64,000 nucleotides of DNA from Microbacterium commune. GTDB taxonomy: Bacteria; Actinomycetota; Actinomycetes; Actinomycetales; Microbacteriaceae. The notes below the pieces were generated by a model that was given only the letters and a program-made list of their open reading frames with translations, had not been told where the DNA came from and did no database searches. This document shows positions 1-9,119 of this stretch, in pieces. The first letter of the stretch is position 1. Every line of letters begins with the position of its first letter. The DNA lies in contig NZ_JACSPX010000001.1 of assembly GCF_014836945.1 (NCBI RefSeq), positions 1,577,313-1,641,312 of the forward strand. Direction: 5' to 3'. The translations under genes and the position numbers were made by a program.

Positions 1-506
1 GCCACGGCCGCGTGCGCGCCGTCGTGGTTGTGCACGCTCACGGTCGAGGTGCCCTGCGGGCCGGCGTGCGGGTCGACGGCCACGATCGGCACGGTGGCGT
101 GCGCCGGGGTCGTGGTGGGGGTGACGATGATGGCGCCGTCGATGAGCGTTCCCCCGAGGCGGGACAGAGATCGGCGCTCCCACCCCGCGTGCTCGCCGGC
201 GGACACGCTGCCCGCGTACGCCAGGACGTCGTACTGCGTGTTCTGCAGTGCCGCCGAGACGCCCTGCAGCAGCTGCACGGCGAACGGCTCGAACTCGGCG
301 ACGAGCACTCCGATCACGTTCGTCTGCCGGCGACGCATCGACGTCGCCACCAGCGAGCTCGCGTAACCCAGCTCCTCGACCACGCTCATCACATGGGAGA
401 GCGTGGCGGGCGCGACGCCGTGGCGGCCGTTGATCGCTTTCGAGACCGTCGCGACCGACACGCCGGCGGCCTTGGCGACATCGTGGATGGTGGGGCGGGC
501 GGCCAT
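1..506 (-). CDS. LacI-family transcriptional repressor (partial, C-terminus outside window)
   Basis: The protein starts at an ATG at 506-504 on the minus strand and opens with a typical LacI helix-turn-helix (MAARPTIHDVAKAAGVSVAT, then TVSKAINGR at about residues 20-28). A periplasmic-binding-like effector domain starts near residue 60 (NVIGVLVAEFEPF). About 168 codons lie in the window and the rest is beyond base 1. It is divergent from the ABC importer and glycosidase operon, and a perfect 14-bp palindrome lies 24 bases upstream of its start, so it probably represses that operon and itself. The inducer is not visible; the linked GH3 and GH43 enzymes suggest a xylose-containing oligosaccharide. 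Confidence 0.93.
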   Translation of the reverse strand, partial: MAARPTIHDVAKAAGVSVATVSKAINGRHGVAPATLSHVMSVVEELGYASSLVATSMRRRQTNVIGVLVAEFEPFAVQLLQGVSAALQNTQYDVLAYAGSVSAGEHAGWERRSLSRLGGTLIDGAIIVTPTTTPAHATVPIVAVDPHAGPQGTSTVSVHNHDGAHAAV

Positions 507-529
507 GGGCACAGCCTAGTGAGCGAAAA

Positions 530-543
530 CGTTATCGATAACG
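530..543. promoter_or_regulatory. LacI-type operator palindrome
   Basis: CGTTATCGATAACG is a perfect 14-bp palindrome between the divergent lacI-type gene and the ABC importer operon. Its central CG and A/T-rich shoulders match LacI-family operator style. It sits directly upstream of the -35 element at 545-550, where a bound repressor could block both divergent promoters. That it is the cognate site is inference. Confidence 0.7.
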
Positions 544-544
544 A

Positions 545-573
545 TTGACATGATGCAGAGCAGGTGTCAGAGT
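545..573 (+). promoter_or_regulatory. Predicted sigma-70-type promoter of the ABC importer/glycosidase operon
   Basis: TTGACA (545-550) matches the -35 consensus exactly. After a 17-base spacer comes CAGAGT (568-573), preceded by a TG as in extended -10 elements. The leader to the ATG at 645 is about 65 bases and holds a GAGGAG ribosome binding site at 632-637. The -10 match is weak, so confidence is moderate. Confidence 0.5.
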
Positions 574-644
574 GGTGCCGACGAGATTGGGTGTCGTTGG
601 CAACAAATACCGCGCCCAGCCACTCAACGATGAGGAGACACAGC

Positions 645-1931
645 ATGAAGATCCGGAAGACCTGGCTCGCGGCAACCGCCGTCGTCGCCGTGGGAGCGCT
701 CGGCCTGAGTGGCTGCTCGGGCTCGACCGGTGGAGAAGGTGGCGGCGAGACGCTGACCATGTGGCACAACTCCACCACCGGCGAGGGCAAGCAGTACTGG
801 GAGGACGCGGCGGCCGCATTCCAGGAGGAGAACGAGGGCGTGACCATCAAGGTCACGTCGATCCAGAACGAGGACATGGACGGCAAGCTGCAGACCGCCG
901 TCAACTCCGGTGACATGCCCGACATCTTCATGGCACGCGGTGGCGGCAAGCTGGCCGACATCGTCAGCGCCGACAAGGTGAAGGACCTCACCGACCTCAT
1001 CGACGACGATGTCAAGGAGGCCATGGGAGACGCTCCGTTCGGCGCGTTCACCATCGACGGCAAGATCTACGGCATGCCCAGCGCCGTGCTGCCCGGTGGC
1101 ATGTTCTACAGCAAGGACCTCTTCGAGCAGGCCGGCATCACGTCCGAGCCCACCACCTTCGACGAGCTGAACGACGCCGTCTCGAAGCTCAAGGTCTCGG
1201 GTGTCGAGCCGATCGCCCTCGGAGCGAAGGCGGCGTGGCCGGCAGCGCACTGGTACTACTTCTTCGCCGTGCGCGCCTGCGATCAGGACGTGATCGAGAA
1301 CCTCGTCAGCGAGGCGGACTTCACCAACCCGTGCTGGCTGGACGCCGCGAAGAACCTTCAGGAGTTCGCCGCGACCGAGCCGTTCAACAAGGGCTTCCTG
1401 ACCACCTCCCCCCAGGAGGGTGCGAACTCGTCGGCCGGTCTGCTCGCCAACCACAAGGCCGCGATGGAGCTCATGGGCGCGTGGGACGTCGGCGTGATCG
1501 CCAGCCTGACCCCCGACCAGAAGCCTCTGCCCGACCTCGGCTGGTTCCCCTTCCCCGAGGTCGCCGGCGGCGACGGCGGAGCGGGCGCCATGATGGGCGG
1601 CGTCGACGGCTACTCGTGCGCCAAGGACTCCCCGGCGTCGTGCGAGAAGTTCCTGAACTTCGTGTCGTCGAAGGAGTGGCAGGAGAAGTACGCGGTCGCG
1701 TTCCAGACCATCCCCGCCTCGCAGGAGGCCACGGGCGCGGTCACCGATCCGTCGCTGAAGCCGCTGATGGAGGCCTACCAGAAGGCCCCGTACGTCGCGC
1801 TCTGGCTCGACACCGCGCTCGGGCAGAACGTGGGCAACGCGCTGAACACCAGCGTCGTCGAGATGCTGGCAGGACAGGGCAGCCCCGAGAAGCTCGTCGA
1901 CACGGTCGCCAAGGCGCAGGCGCGAGGCTGA
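645..1931 (+). CDS. ABC sugar transporter substrate-binding lipoprotein (CUT1 family)
   Basis: This 428-residue lipoprotein captures sugar outside the membrane for the two permeases downstream. The ATG at 645 is chosen because GAGGAG lies 7 bases upstream and a type II signal peptide follows directly: basic MKIRK, a hydrophobic run, then lipobox LSGC with the lipidated Cys at residue 24. The mature part has the family 1 extracellular solute-binding fold (TMWHNST near the start, ENEGVTIKVTS, SGDMPDIFMA). Longer starts upstream add a non-signal-like stretch and were rejected. The permease begins 7 bases after its stop. Glycosidase neighbours suggest a xylo- or arabinoxylo-oligosaccharide ligand; the sequence does not fix the sugar. 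Confidence 0.93.
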   Translation: MKIRKTWLAATAVVAVGALGLSGCSGSTGGEGGGETLTMWHNSTTGEGKQYWEDAAAAFQEENEGVTIKVTSIQNEDMDGKLQTAVNSGDMPDIFMARGGGKLADIVSADKVKDLTDLIDDDVKEAMGDAPFGAFTIDGKIYGMPSAVLPGGMFYSKDLFEQAGITSEPTTFDELNDAVSKLKVSGVEPIALGAKAAWPAAHWYYFFAVRACDQDVIENLVSEADFTNPCWLDAAKNLQEFAATEPFNKGFLTTSPQEGANSSAGLLANHKAAMELMGAWDVGVIASLTPDQKPLPDLGWFPFPEVAGGDGGAGAMMGGVDGYSCAKDSPASCEKFLNFVSSKEWQEKYAVAFQTIPASQEATGAVTDPSLKPLMEAYQKAPYVALWLDTALGQNVGNALNTSVVEMLAGQGSPEKLVDTVAKAQARG

Positions 1932-1938
1932 CCGAACC

Positions 1939-2952
1939 ATGCACGACACCCAGGCACGGCAGCGCACCACGGTGCCTGAGAAGGATGCCCTCACCGGGGC
2001 GGGCTCGACGCCCGCCCCGGAACGGCGGCCGCGGCGGGTCGACTGGCGCAAGCGCGGCGAGATAGCGCTGCTCGCGGGCCCCGCGCTGATCATGTTCCTC
2101 GGCTTCGTCATCCTGCCGGTGGCGATGGCCGCGTTCTACGGCTTCTTCAAGTGGAACGGCTTCGGCTGGCCGACCGAGTTCATCGGGCTCGACAACTACG
2201 TCATGATCTGGCAGGACGACACGTTCCGTCAGGCCGTCATGCACAACGGCATCATCCTGGTGCTGTCGCTGGTGCTGCAAGGCCCCATCGCGATCCTGTT
2301 CGCGCTGCTGATGAACCAGAAGATCCGCGGGCGCTCGATCATCCGCATCCTGATCTTCGTCCCGTACGTCATCTCCGAGGTGATCGTCGGCATCGGCTGG
2401 AGCCTGATGCTGCAGGATGCTGGGGCGCTGAACTCCCTGCTCGAGAAGTGGGGCATGAGCGACCTCCAGCAGTCGTGGATCGCCGATCCGGCGATCGCGA
2501 TGACGTCGCTGATGATCATCATCACCTGGAAGTACATCGGCTTCGCCGTCATCCTCATGCTCGCGGGCATGCAGTCCATCCCCGAGGAGCTCTACGAAGC
2601 GGCCGCCATCGACGGCGCCGGCTTCTGGAAGACGCAGTGGGCGATCACCGTCCCGCTGCTGGGGCCCACCATCCGGATCTGGGCGTTCCTGTCGATCATC
2701 GGATCGCTGCAGCTCTTCGATCTGGTCAACATCATCTGGGGTCAGTACATCGCCGCCACCGCGGGGACCTCCACGATGGCGACCTACATGTACCAGAACG
2801 GCCACCTGGCCGGCAGCTACGGCTTCGGCAACGCCGTCGCCGTGATGCTGTTCATCATCACGCTCATCGTCGCGCTGCTGTACCAGCGCTTCGTCCTGCG
2901 CCGCGACACCGAGGGCGCACTGACCGGCGACGGCGGAAGGAAGCGCAAGTGA
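1939..2952 (+). CDS. ABC sugar transporter permease, MalF type
   Basis: This 337-residue integral membrane subunit of a CUT1 importer starts with a charged cytoplasmic tail of about 45 residues, followed by six predicted transmembrane segments. Near residue 218 is the EAA loop (EELYEAAAIDGAGFWK), the docking site for the ATPase. It overlaps the next permease by 4 bases (GTGA), a sign of translational coupling. No ATP-binding subunit is in this operon; in many actinobacteria a shared MsiK-type ATPase elsewhere serves several such importers, and that is the likely partner here. Confidence 0.93.
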   Translation: MHDTQARQRTTVPEKDALTGAGSTPAPERRPRRVDWRKRGEIALLAGPALIMFLGFVILPVAMAAFYGFFKWNGFGWPTEFIGLDNYVMIWQDDTFRQAVMHNGIILVLSLVLQGPIAILFALLMNQKIRGRSIIRILIFVPYVISEVIVGIGWSLMLQDAGALNSLLEKWGMSDLQQSWIADPAIAMTSLMIIITWKYIGFAVILMLAGMQSIPEELYEAAAIDGAGFWKTQWAITVPLLGPTIRIWAFLSIIGSLQLFDLVNIIWGQYIAATAGTSTMATYMYQNGHLAGSYGFGNAVAVMLFIITLIVALLYQRFVLRRDTEGALTGDGGRKRK

Positions 2953-3848
2953 GTGCCGACAGCCTGAACACCCGGGTCGCCATCCAGGCGGTCACGCCGA
3001 ACGGCTCGCGCCGGCGGGTGCGCGACTCCGGCGTCAAGTGGGGCAGCCCCGCGGTCTACCTGGTCGCGCTCGTGCTGATCGCCATCTGCATCACTCCGGT
3101 GCTGTACATCATCATCGGCGGATTCCGCACGAACTCCCAGATAACCCTCGACCCGTCGGGGTTCCCCGCACCGTGGCAGTTCGCCAACTACGGTGACGTG
3201 CTGGCGAGCTCCGAGTTCTGGGTCGCCATGGTGAACTCCACCATCTCGGCGGTCGGCACCACCGTGGGCGCCGTGCTGCTCGGGCTCATGGCCAGCTACG
3301 TGATCGCACGGTACGACTTCGGCGGGCGGGGTCTGATGTACTCGCTGTTCGCCGCCGGACTGATGTTCCCGGTGACGGTCGCCATCACCCCGCTGTACAT
3401 CCTGATCCGCAACCTCGGACTGGTGAACAGCCTCGCCGGCATCATCCTCCCGCAGATAGCCTTCGCGCTGCCGATGACCATCATCATCCTCGTCCCGTTC
3501 CTGCGGGCCATCCCGAAGGAGCTCGAGGAAGCGGCGTCGATCGACGGCGCCTCACGACTGGGTTTCTTCTGGCGCATGGTGCTGCCGCTGAGCCTTCCCG
3601 GTGTGATCACCGTCGGCATCCTGGCGTTCGTGGGGGCGTGGAACGGCTACATGCTGCCGCTGTTCATCCTGAGCGACCAGAGCCTGTTCACCCTGCCGCT
3701 GGGTGTGCAGAACTTCGCCTCCCAGTACTCGGTCGACACCGCCCGCGTGCTGGCCTACACCTCGCTGTCGATGCTGCCCGCACTGGTCTTCTTCAGCCTG
3801 TTCGAGCGCCGCATCGTCGGCGGACTGACCGGAGCCGTGAAGGGCTGA
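2949..3848 (+). CDS. ABC sugar transporter permease, MalG type
   Basis: This is the second membrane subunit of the importer, 299 residues. It starts at a GTG overlapping the previous stop (GTGA), with GGAAGG just upstream; the open frame extends further 5' but that part is out-of-frame shadow of the first permease. It has six predicted membrane segments and an EAA loop (KELEEAASIDGASRLGFFW). The C-terminal RRIVGGLTGAVKG is typical of MalG-like proteins. The GH3 gene begins 1 base after its stop codon, so importer and hydrolase are co-expressed. Confidence 0.93.
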   Translation: MSADSLNTRVAIQAVTPNGSRRRVRDSGVKWGSPAVYLVALVLIAICITPVLYIIIGGFRTNSQITLDPSGFPAPWQFANYGDVLASSEFWVAMVNSTISAVGTTVGAVLLGLMASYVIARYDFGGRGLMYSLFAAGLMFPVTVAITPLYILIRNLGLVNSLAGIILPQIAFALPMTIIILVPFLRAIPKELEEAASIDGASRLGFFWRMVLPLSLPGVITVGILAFVGAWNGYMLPLFILSDQSLFTLPLGVQNFASQYSVDTARVLAYTSLSMLPALVFFSLFERRIVGGLTGAVKG

Positions 3849-3849
3849 C

Positions 3850-6282
3850 ATGTTCGAGCGCACCTCATCCCCGGCGACGCCCCACGGCGTTGCCGCCTTC
3901 CCGACCGCCTCGGCGCGCGTCTCCCGGATCCTCGCGGAGATGACCCTCGACGAAAAGGCCGCGCAGCTCGTCGGCTACTGGCTCGACCAGGGCGGCGACG
4001 TGGTCGCGCCGATGCAGAACGAGATGGCCACGGCGGGCGCATCCCGCACGCTGAGCGAGATCACCCGCCACGGTATCGGCCACTACACCCGCGTGTACGG
4101 CACCCGCCCCGTCGATCCCGCGGAACGCGCGGCGTGGCTGTGGGACGAGCAGCGCCGCCTGCAGCGCGAGACCCGCCTGGGCATCCCGGCCATCGTGCAC
4201 GAGGAGTGCCTGACCGGGCTCGCCGCGTGGAAGGCGGCGGCATTCCCCACACCGCTCGCCTGGGGCGCCTCGTTCGACCCCGAGCTCGTGGCCGAGATGG
4301 GCGCGCTGATCGGGCGGTCGATGCGCGAGCTCGGCATCCATCAGGGCCTCGCCCCGGTGCTCGACGTCGTCCGCGATCCGCGGTGGGGGCGGGTCGACGA
4401 GTGCATCGGCGAGGACCCCTACCTGGTCGGCACCATCGGCACCGCCTACGTGCAGGGGCTGCAGTCGCAGGGCGTGCACGCCACACTGAAGCACTTCCTC
4501 GGCTACTCCGGATCGCGCGCCGGGCGCAACCACGCCCCGGTCTCGGCCGGACCGCGCGAGGTCGCCGACGTCTTCCTGCCGCCGTTCGAGATGGCGATCC
4601 GCGACGGCGGCGCACGCAGCGTGATGAACAGCTACTCCGAGATCGACGGGGTGCCCGTGGCAGCCGACCCGACGCTGCTCACCGACCTGCTGCGCGACGA
4701 GCTCGGCTTCGACGGCGTCGTCGTCGCCGACTACTTCGCCGTCGCCTTCCTCGAGGTCATGCACGCCGTCGCGCGCGACCGCGGCGAGGCAGCCGAACTG
4801 GCGCTCACGGCCGGCATCGATGTCGAGCTGCCCTCCGGAGACGCCTACCTCGCACCGCTCGTGGAGCGGGTGCGCACGGGGCAGCTCGACGAGGCCTACC
4901 TCGACCGGGCGGTCATCCGCGTCCTCGCGCAGAAGGAGGAGCTCGGACTGCTCGACCCGGACGCGTTCCAGGGGGCGCCGCCGGCTGTCGTCGATCTCGA
5001 CACCGCAGAGCACCGAGCGGCCGCGCTGCGTCTCGCGGCCGAGTCGATCGTGGTGCTCGCGAACGACGGCGTGCTGCCGATCGCCGACCGCGCCGCGCGC
5101 ATCGCCCTGATCGGCCCGAACGCCGACCGCTCCGCCGCGCTGCAGGGCTGCTACTCCTTCGCCAACCACGTGCTGGCCCATCATCCCGACCACGAGGTCG
5201 GATTCGAGATCCCCACCGTGCGCGAGGCGCTCGCCGTGGCGATGCCGGATGCCGAGATCGTGCACCTGAGCGGATGCGACGTCGAGGGCGACGACCGGTC
5301 GGGGTTCGACGACGCGGCTCTGGCGGCGGCGGACGCCGACCTGGCGGTCGTGGTCGTCGGCGATCAGGCGGGTCTGTTCGGCCGCGGCACGGTGGGCGAG
5401 GGCAACGACGTGCAGTCGCTCGACCTGCCCGGCGTGCAGCGCGAGCTCGTCGAGCGGATCGTCGAGACCGGGACACCGGTGATCATGGTCCTGCTGACCG
5501 GCCGTCCGTACGCGATCGCCTGGGCGCTCGAGGGCGTCGTGCGACCGGCAGCCGTGCTGCAGTCGTTCTTCCCCGGCGAGGCCGGCGGCACGGCGCTCGC
5601 TCGGGTGCTGACCGGAGAGGTAACCCCGTCGGGCCGGATGCCGGTGAGCCTGCCGCGCTTCTCCGGCGTGCAGCCGTACAGCTACCTGCATCCCATCCTC
5701 GGCGGGCCGTCGGAGGTGACCGCGACCGACCCGACGCCGCTGCGGCCGTTCGGATTCGGCCTGTCGTACACGAGCTTCGCGTACACCGACCTCGAGGTGC
5801 CCGCCGAGGCGAGCACGGGAGGTCGCTTCACCGCCTCTGTCACCGTGACCAACACGGGTGAGCTGCCCGGCGACGAGGTCGTGCAGCTGTACGGCCGCGA
5901 CGTCGTCGCGACGGTGACGAGGCCGGTCGCGCAGCTGCTCGGCTACGCGCGGGTGGCACTCGAACCCGGGGAGAGCCGGCGGGTGAGCTTCGACGTCCCG
6001 GCCGGCCGCTTCGCGTTCACGGATCGCGCGCTGACCCGCGTCGTCGAGCCCGGTGAGGTGCTGGTGTGGGCGGCTGCGCACGCAGCGGCATCCGCACCCA
6101 CCGCCGATCTCGCCGGCACGACCGGCGGCGCGATCTCGAACGAGCGCACGCGGGAGCAGGTGGTGCTGCCGGGCGCTGCCACCGCTCCACGCAGCATGGT
6201 GCTCACCGGTGACGTGCACCGGGTGTCGGGTGCGGACGGGCGCGTCGTGACGGTCGAGGTGTCTCCGAGCGTGCGGGCGTGA
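3850..6282 (+). CDS. Glycoside hydrolase family 3 (beta-glucosidase/beta-xylosidase type)
   Basis: This 810-residue exo-glycosidase releases terminal beta-linked sugars. It has no signal peptide, so it acts in the cytoplasm on imported oligosaccharides. The GH3 N-terminal barrel carries KHF (residues 214-216) and the nucleophile motif GVVVADYFAV with Asp294. The GH3 C-terminal domain (about 400-620) is followed by a fibronectin type III-like domain (about 690-760, DEVVQLYGRD). Length and domain order are those of full bacterial GH3 enzymes. It overlaps the following GH43 gene by 4 bases. With GH43 next door and a dedicated importer, beta-xylosidase or arabinofuranosidase activity is more likely than cellobiose hydrolysis, but the specificity is inferred. 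Confidence 0.9.
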   Translation: MFERTSSPATPHGVAAFPTASARVSRILAEMTLDEKAAQLVGYWLDQGGDVVAPMQNEMATAGASRTLSEITRHGIGHYTRVYGTRPVDPAERAAWLWDEQRRLQRETRLGIPAIVHEECLTGLAAWKAAAFPTPLAWGASFDPELVAEMGALIGRSMRELGIHQGLAPVLDVVRDPRWGRVDECIGEDPYLVGTIGTAYVQGLQSQGVHATLKHFLGYSGSRAGRNHAPVSAGPREVADVFLPPFEMAIRDGGARSVMNSYSEIDGVPVAADPTLLTDLLRDELGFDGVVVADYFAVAFLEVMHAVARDRGEAAELALTAGIDVELPSGDAYLAPLVERVRTGQLDEAYLDRAVIRVLAQKEELGLLDPDAFQGAPPAVVDLDTAEHRAAALRLAAESIVVLANDGVLPIADRAARIALIGPNADRSAALQGCYSFANHVLAHHPDHEVGFEIPTVREALAVAMPDAEIVHLSGCDVEGDDRSGFDDAALAAADADLAVVVVGDQAGLFGRGTVGEGNDVQSLDLPGVQRELVERIVETGTPVIMVLLTGRPYAIAWALEGVVRPAAVLQSFFPGEAGGTALARVLTGEVTPSGRMPVSLPRFSGVQPYSYLHPILGGPSEVTATDPTPLRPFGFGLSYTSFAYTDLEVPAEASTGGRFTASVTVTNTGELPGDEVVQLYGRDVVATVTRPVAQLLGYARVALEPGESRRVSFDVPAGRFAFTDRALTRVVEPGEVLVWAAAHAAASAPTADLAGTTGGAISNERTREQVVLPGAATAPRSMVLTGDVHRVSGADGRVVTVEVSPSVRA

Positions 6283-7835
6283 CCGCCTCCAACCCGGTGC
6301 TGCCCGGCTGTCATCCCGACCCGTCGGTGTGCCGGGTCGGGGAGTGGTACTACCTGGTCACCTCGACCTTCGAGTACCTCCCCGGGCTGCCCGTGATGCG
6401 CTCCCGAGACCTGCTGCGGTGGCAGACGATCGGTCACGTCATCGACCGGCCGGGGATGCTCGAGTTCGACGGCATCCGCTCCTCTGGTGGCCTGTACGCG
6501 CCCACCATCCGTCACGGCCTGGGCCGGTTCTGGGTGGTGTGCACGCTCGTCGACCGCGACGACCCGAGCCGAGGAGGCAACTTCGTCGTCACCGCCGAGC
6601 AGCCGCAGGGACCCTGGAGCGACCCGGTGATGCTCGACGTCGACGGTATCGACCCGTCGCTGGCCTTCGACGAGGACGGTCGGGTGTGGATGCACGGCAC
6701 GCGCCTTGCCGCCGACCCCGCTTGGCACGACCAGACCGAGGTGTGGGTGCGGGAGTACTCGCCCGCGCAGCGCGCGCTGGTCGGCGACGAGCACGTGATC
6801 TGGCGTGGAGCCGTGCACGGAGCCGTCTGGGCGGAAGGCCCGCACCTGTACCGGATCGACGGCGAGTGGCACCTCGTCGCCGCCGAGGGCGGCACCGAGT
6901 TCCACCACGCCGTGAGCGTGGCCCGCGCGGATGCGGTGACGGGTCCGTACCGGGGAAACCGGGCGAATCCGGTCTTCACGCACCGACACCTCGGCCGCAG
7001 CGCGGACGTGATCGGCGCCGGGCACGCCGATCTCGTGCAGGCGCCGGACGGCTCGTGGCAGGCGCTGATGCTCGCGATGCGAGCCGCCGACGGACACCAC
7101 TACCCGCTCGGGCGCGAGACCTTCCTCTGCCCGGTCGGCTGGGAGGACGGCTGGCCCGTCTTCGCTCCCGGTGAGGGGCGGCTGCCCCGCGAGATCGCAG
7201 CGCCCTGGGCGACCGAAGCGGCCCCCGCGCGAAGCTGGCAGCCCGACGACCGGGTCGCCGGCCTCGTGGCGCCGCACGACCCGCGGTGGACGGCGCTGCG
7301 CGCACGGCCTGCCGAGGTCGCCCGTGTGGACGGCGCGGTGTGGCGCATGCCGGTGCGTGCGGCGACGCTGCGCGATGCGACGGTGGTGGCGTTCCTCGGC
7401 ATCCGGCAGCAGCACGCCGACGTCGATGTGCGCTGCGTGCTGGAGGTCACCGGGCTGGCCGACGGCGAGAGCGGCGCACTCGTCGTGCGCCAGTCCGAGC
7501 ACGACCACGCCGCGGCTGTCGTCACGCGCACGGCCGCGGGCATGACGCTGACCGTCGTGCACGTGCGCGGCGGCGAGGAGCACCTGCTCGCCTCACACGC
7601 GCTTCCCGACCTGCCGCAGGTCGAGCTGCGGCTGCGGGGGCGCGGGCACGACCTCGCGTTCGTGCACGACGACCTCGCGCTCGGCGCCGTCGACGCGCGG
7701 CAGCTGGACGCGTCATCCACCGGTGGCTTCCTCGGACTGTGGATCGGCGTGCACGCGACCAGCGCCGGGCGTGCACCCCGCGGCGAGCTGGCGATCGCGG
7801 CATTCGAATACGCGCCGGCGGATGCGGCAGGGTGA
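6279..7835 (+). CDS. Glycoside hydrolase family 43 (beta-xylosidase/alpha-L-arabinofuranosidase)
   Basis: This 518-residue cytoplasmic enzyme begins at a GTG overlapping the GH3 stop. The five-bladed propeller shows the three expected acidic residues: base Asp14 in HPDPS, pKa modulator Asp125 in GIDPS, and general acid Glu186 in WAEGPH. A C-terminal beta-sandwich (from about residue 320) matches the XynB3-type two-domain beta-xylosidases of about 530 residues. Its role is to split xylose or arabinose from imported xylo-oligosaccharides together with the upstream GH3. The sequence alone does not separate xylosidase from arabinofuranosidase. Confidence 0.9.
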   Translation: MTASNPVLPGCHPDPSVCRVGEWYYLVTSTFEYLPGLPVMRSRDLLRWQTIGHVIDRPGMLEFDGIRSSGGLYAPTIRHGLGRFWVVCTLVDRDDPSRGGNFVVTAEQPQGPWSDPVMLDVDGIDPSLAFDEDGRVWMHGTRLAADPAWHDQTEVWVREYSPAQRALVGDEHVIWRGAVHGAVWAEGPHLYRIDGEWHLVAAEGGTEFHHAVSVARADAVTGPYRGNRANPVFTHRHLGRSADVIGAGHADLVQAPDGSWQALMLAMRAADGHHYPLGRETFLCPVGWEDGWPVFAPGEGRLPREIAAPWATEAAPARSWQPDDRVAGLVAPHDPRWTALRARPAEVARVDGAVWRMPVRAATLRDATVVAFLGIRQQHADVDVRCVLEVTGLADGESGALVVRQSEHDHAAAVVTRTAAGMTLTVVHVRGGEEHLLASHALPDLPQVELRLRGRGHDLAFVHDDLALGAVDARQLDASSTGGFLGLWIGVHATSAGRAPRGELAIAAFEYAPADAAG

Positions 7836-7893
7836 GGGCGCGTCGCTCACCTCGGTAGCCTGGTGACTCACGGCGGCAGAAGGCGGACCAAGC

Positions 7894-9072
7894 ATGAGTG
7901 AACGCGCCACGACGGTCGAAGGCGTGCGGCGCACCAACCTCGGCGAGGTGCTGCGACTGGTGCACCACAGCGGACCTCGCTCCCGGGCGGTGATCACCGC
8001 CGAGACCGGGCTGAACCGCTCGACGGTGTCCGACCTCGTGTCGCGTCTCGCCGAGGCGGGGCTCGTCGACGAGCACGACCCCGATCCCACACGTCGGGTC
8101 GGGCGTCCCTCGCCGATCGTCGCACCGAGCCGCGACGTGGTCGCCATCGGGATCAACCCCGAGATCGACGCGATCGAGATCGGCGCGGTGTCGCTGGGTG
8201 GGGCGGTGCGCCGACGCGAGCGCATCGCGGTCGCGCGTCCCGACATCGACGAGGTGATCGAGGTGGTCGCCGGCGTGATCGACGGGTGGCGCGACGATCT
8301 GGCCGGATGCCGTGTCGTCGGTGCGGGCGTCGCCGTGCCTGGTCTGGTGCGCGCGGTCGACGGGATCGTGCGCCTCGCCCCGCACCTCGACTGGAGGGAT
8401 GCCGAGATCGCCGGCCCGCTCGCCGCCGCACTGGGTCTTCCCGTCGCCGTCGGCAACGACGCGTCGTACGGCGCCCGCGCCGAACGGGTGTGCGGCGCGG
8501 CCCGCGAGCACGCCGACGTCGTGTACCTCAACGGCGGCGCCAGCGGCATCGGCGGCGGCCTGATCCTGCACGGTCAGCTGATCGGCGGCGCGGGCGGATA
8601 CGCCGGGGAGTGGGGCCAGACGGCTGCGTGCATCGCGGATGCCAGAGATCGACGCGTCGACGACGGCGTGCTCGAGGACGAGGTCAACCGTGCGCGTCTG
8701 CTGGCGTCGACAGGCCTGGGCTGGGCCGACGACGACGAGCTCGCCCGCGCGCTCGGCGACAGCGCCGGAGTGCAGGCGCGCGAGGAGGCGGCGAGGCAGC
8801 GCCGGATCCTGGCCGCTACGCTCCGCAATGCCGTCAACGTGCTCAACCCGTCGATGATCGTCCTGGGCGGTTTCCTCGCCGTGCTCCGGGACCTCGATCG
8901 CGAATCCTTCGACGACGCCGTGCTGGCGCAGGCGCTCGCCGCCTCCGCGGAGAACCTGCAGCTGGCATCCGCCGCGCTCGGTGCAGACCGCCTGCTCATC
9001 GGCGCCGCGGACGCCGCCTTCGATCGGCTGCTCGCCGACCCGCTGGCACCCGACCCCGTGCTCACCGAGTGA
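7894..9072 (+). CDS. ROK-family transcriptional regulator (XylR-like)
   Basis: This 392-residue protein has an N-terminal winged helix-turn-helix (about 15-75, with TAETGLNRSTVSDLVSRLAE) and a C-terminal ROK sugar-kinase-like domain (about 85-385). Position after the two glycosidases suggests it senses xylose or an oligosaccharide. Oddly, the Cys-x-Cys-Gly-x-x-Gly-Cys zinc motif of most ROK proteins is absent: the equivalent stretch after GEWGQT reads AACIADARDRRVDDG. It may have lost zinc and altered effector binding. A 58-base gap separates it from GH43; TAGCCT upstream could be its own -10 and AGAAGG its ribosome binding site. Confidence 0.88.
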   Translation: MSERATTVEGVRRTNLGEVLRLVHHSGPRSRAVITAETGLNRSTVSDLVSRLAEAGLVDEHDPDPTRRVGRPSPIVAPSRDVVAIGINPEIDAIEIGAVSLGGAVRRRERIAVARPDIDEVIEVVAGVIDGWRDDLAGCRVVGAGVAVPGLVRAVDGIVRLAPHLDWRDAEIAGPLAAALGLPVAVGNDASYGARAERVCGAAREHADVVYLNGGASGIGGGLILHGQLIGGAGGYAGEWGQTAACIADARDRRVDDGVLEDEVNRARLLASTGLGWADDDELARALGDSAGVQAREEAARQRRILAATLRNAVNVLNPSMIVLGGFLAVLRDLDRESFDDAVLAQALAASAENLQLASAALGADRLLIGAADAAFDRLLADPLAPDPVLTE

Positions 9073-9119
9073 AGGGCTTGTTCGGTGACCCCCGGCCCTC
9101 GAGGGGGCAGGATGGACCC

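Noticed and set aside
564..644. Longer start for the first binding protein
   Set aside because: The added residues destroy the lipoprotein signal peptide; a good ribosome binding site supports the ATG at 645.
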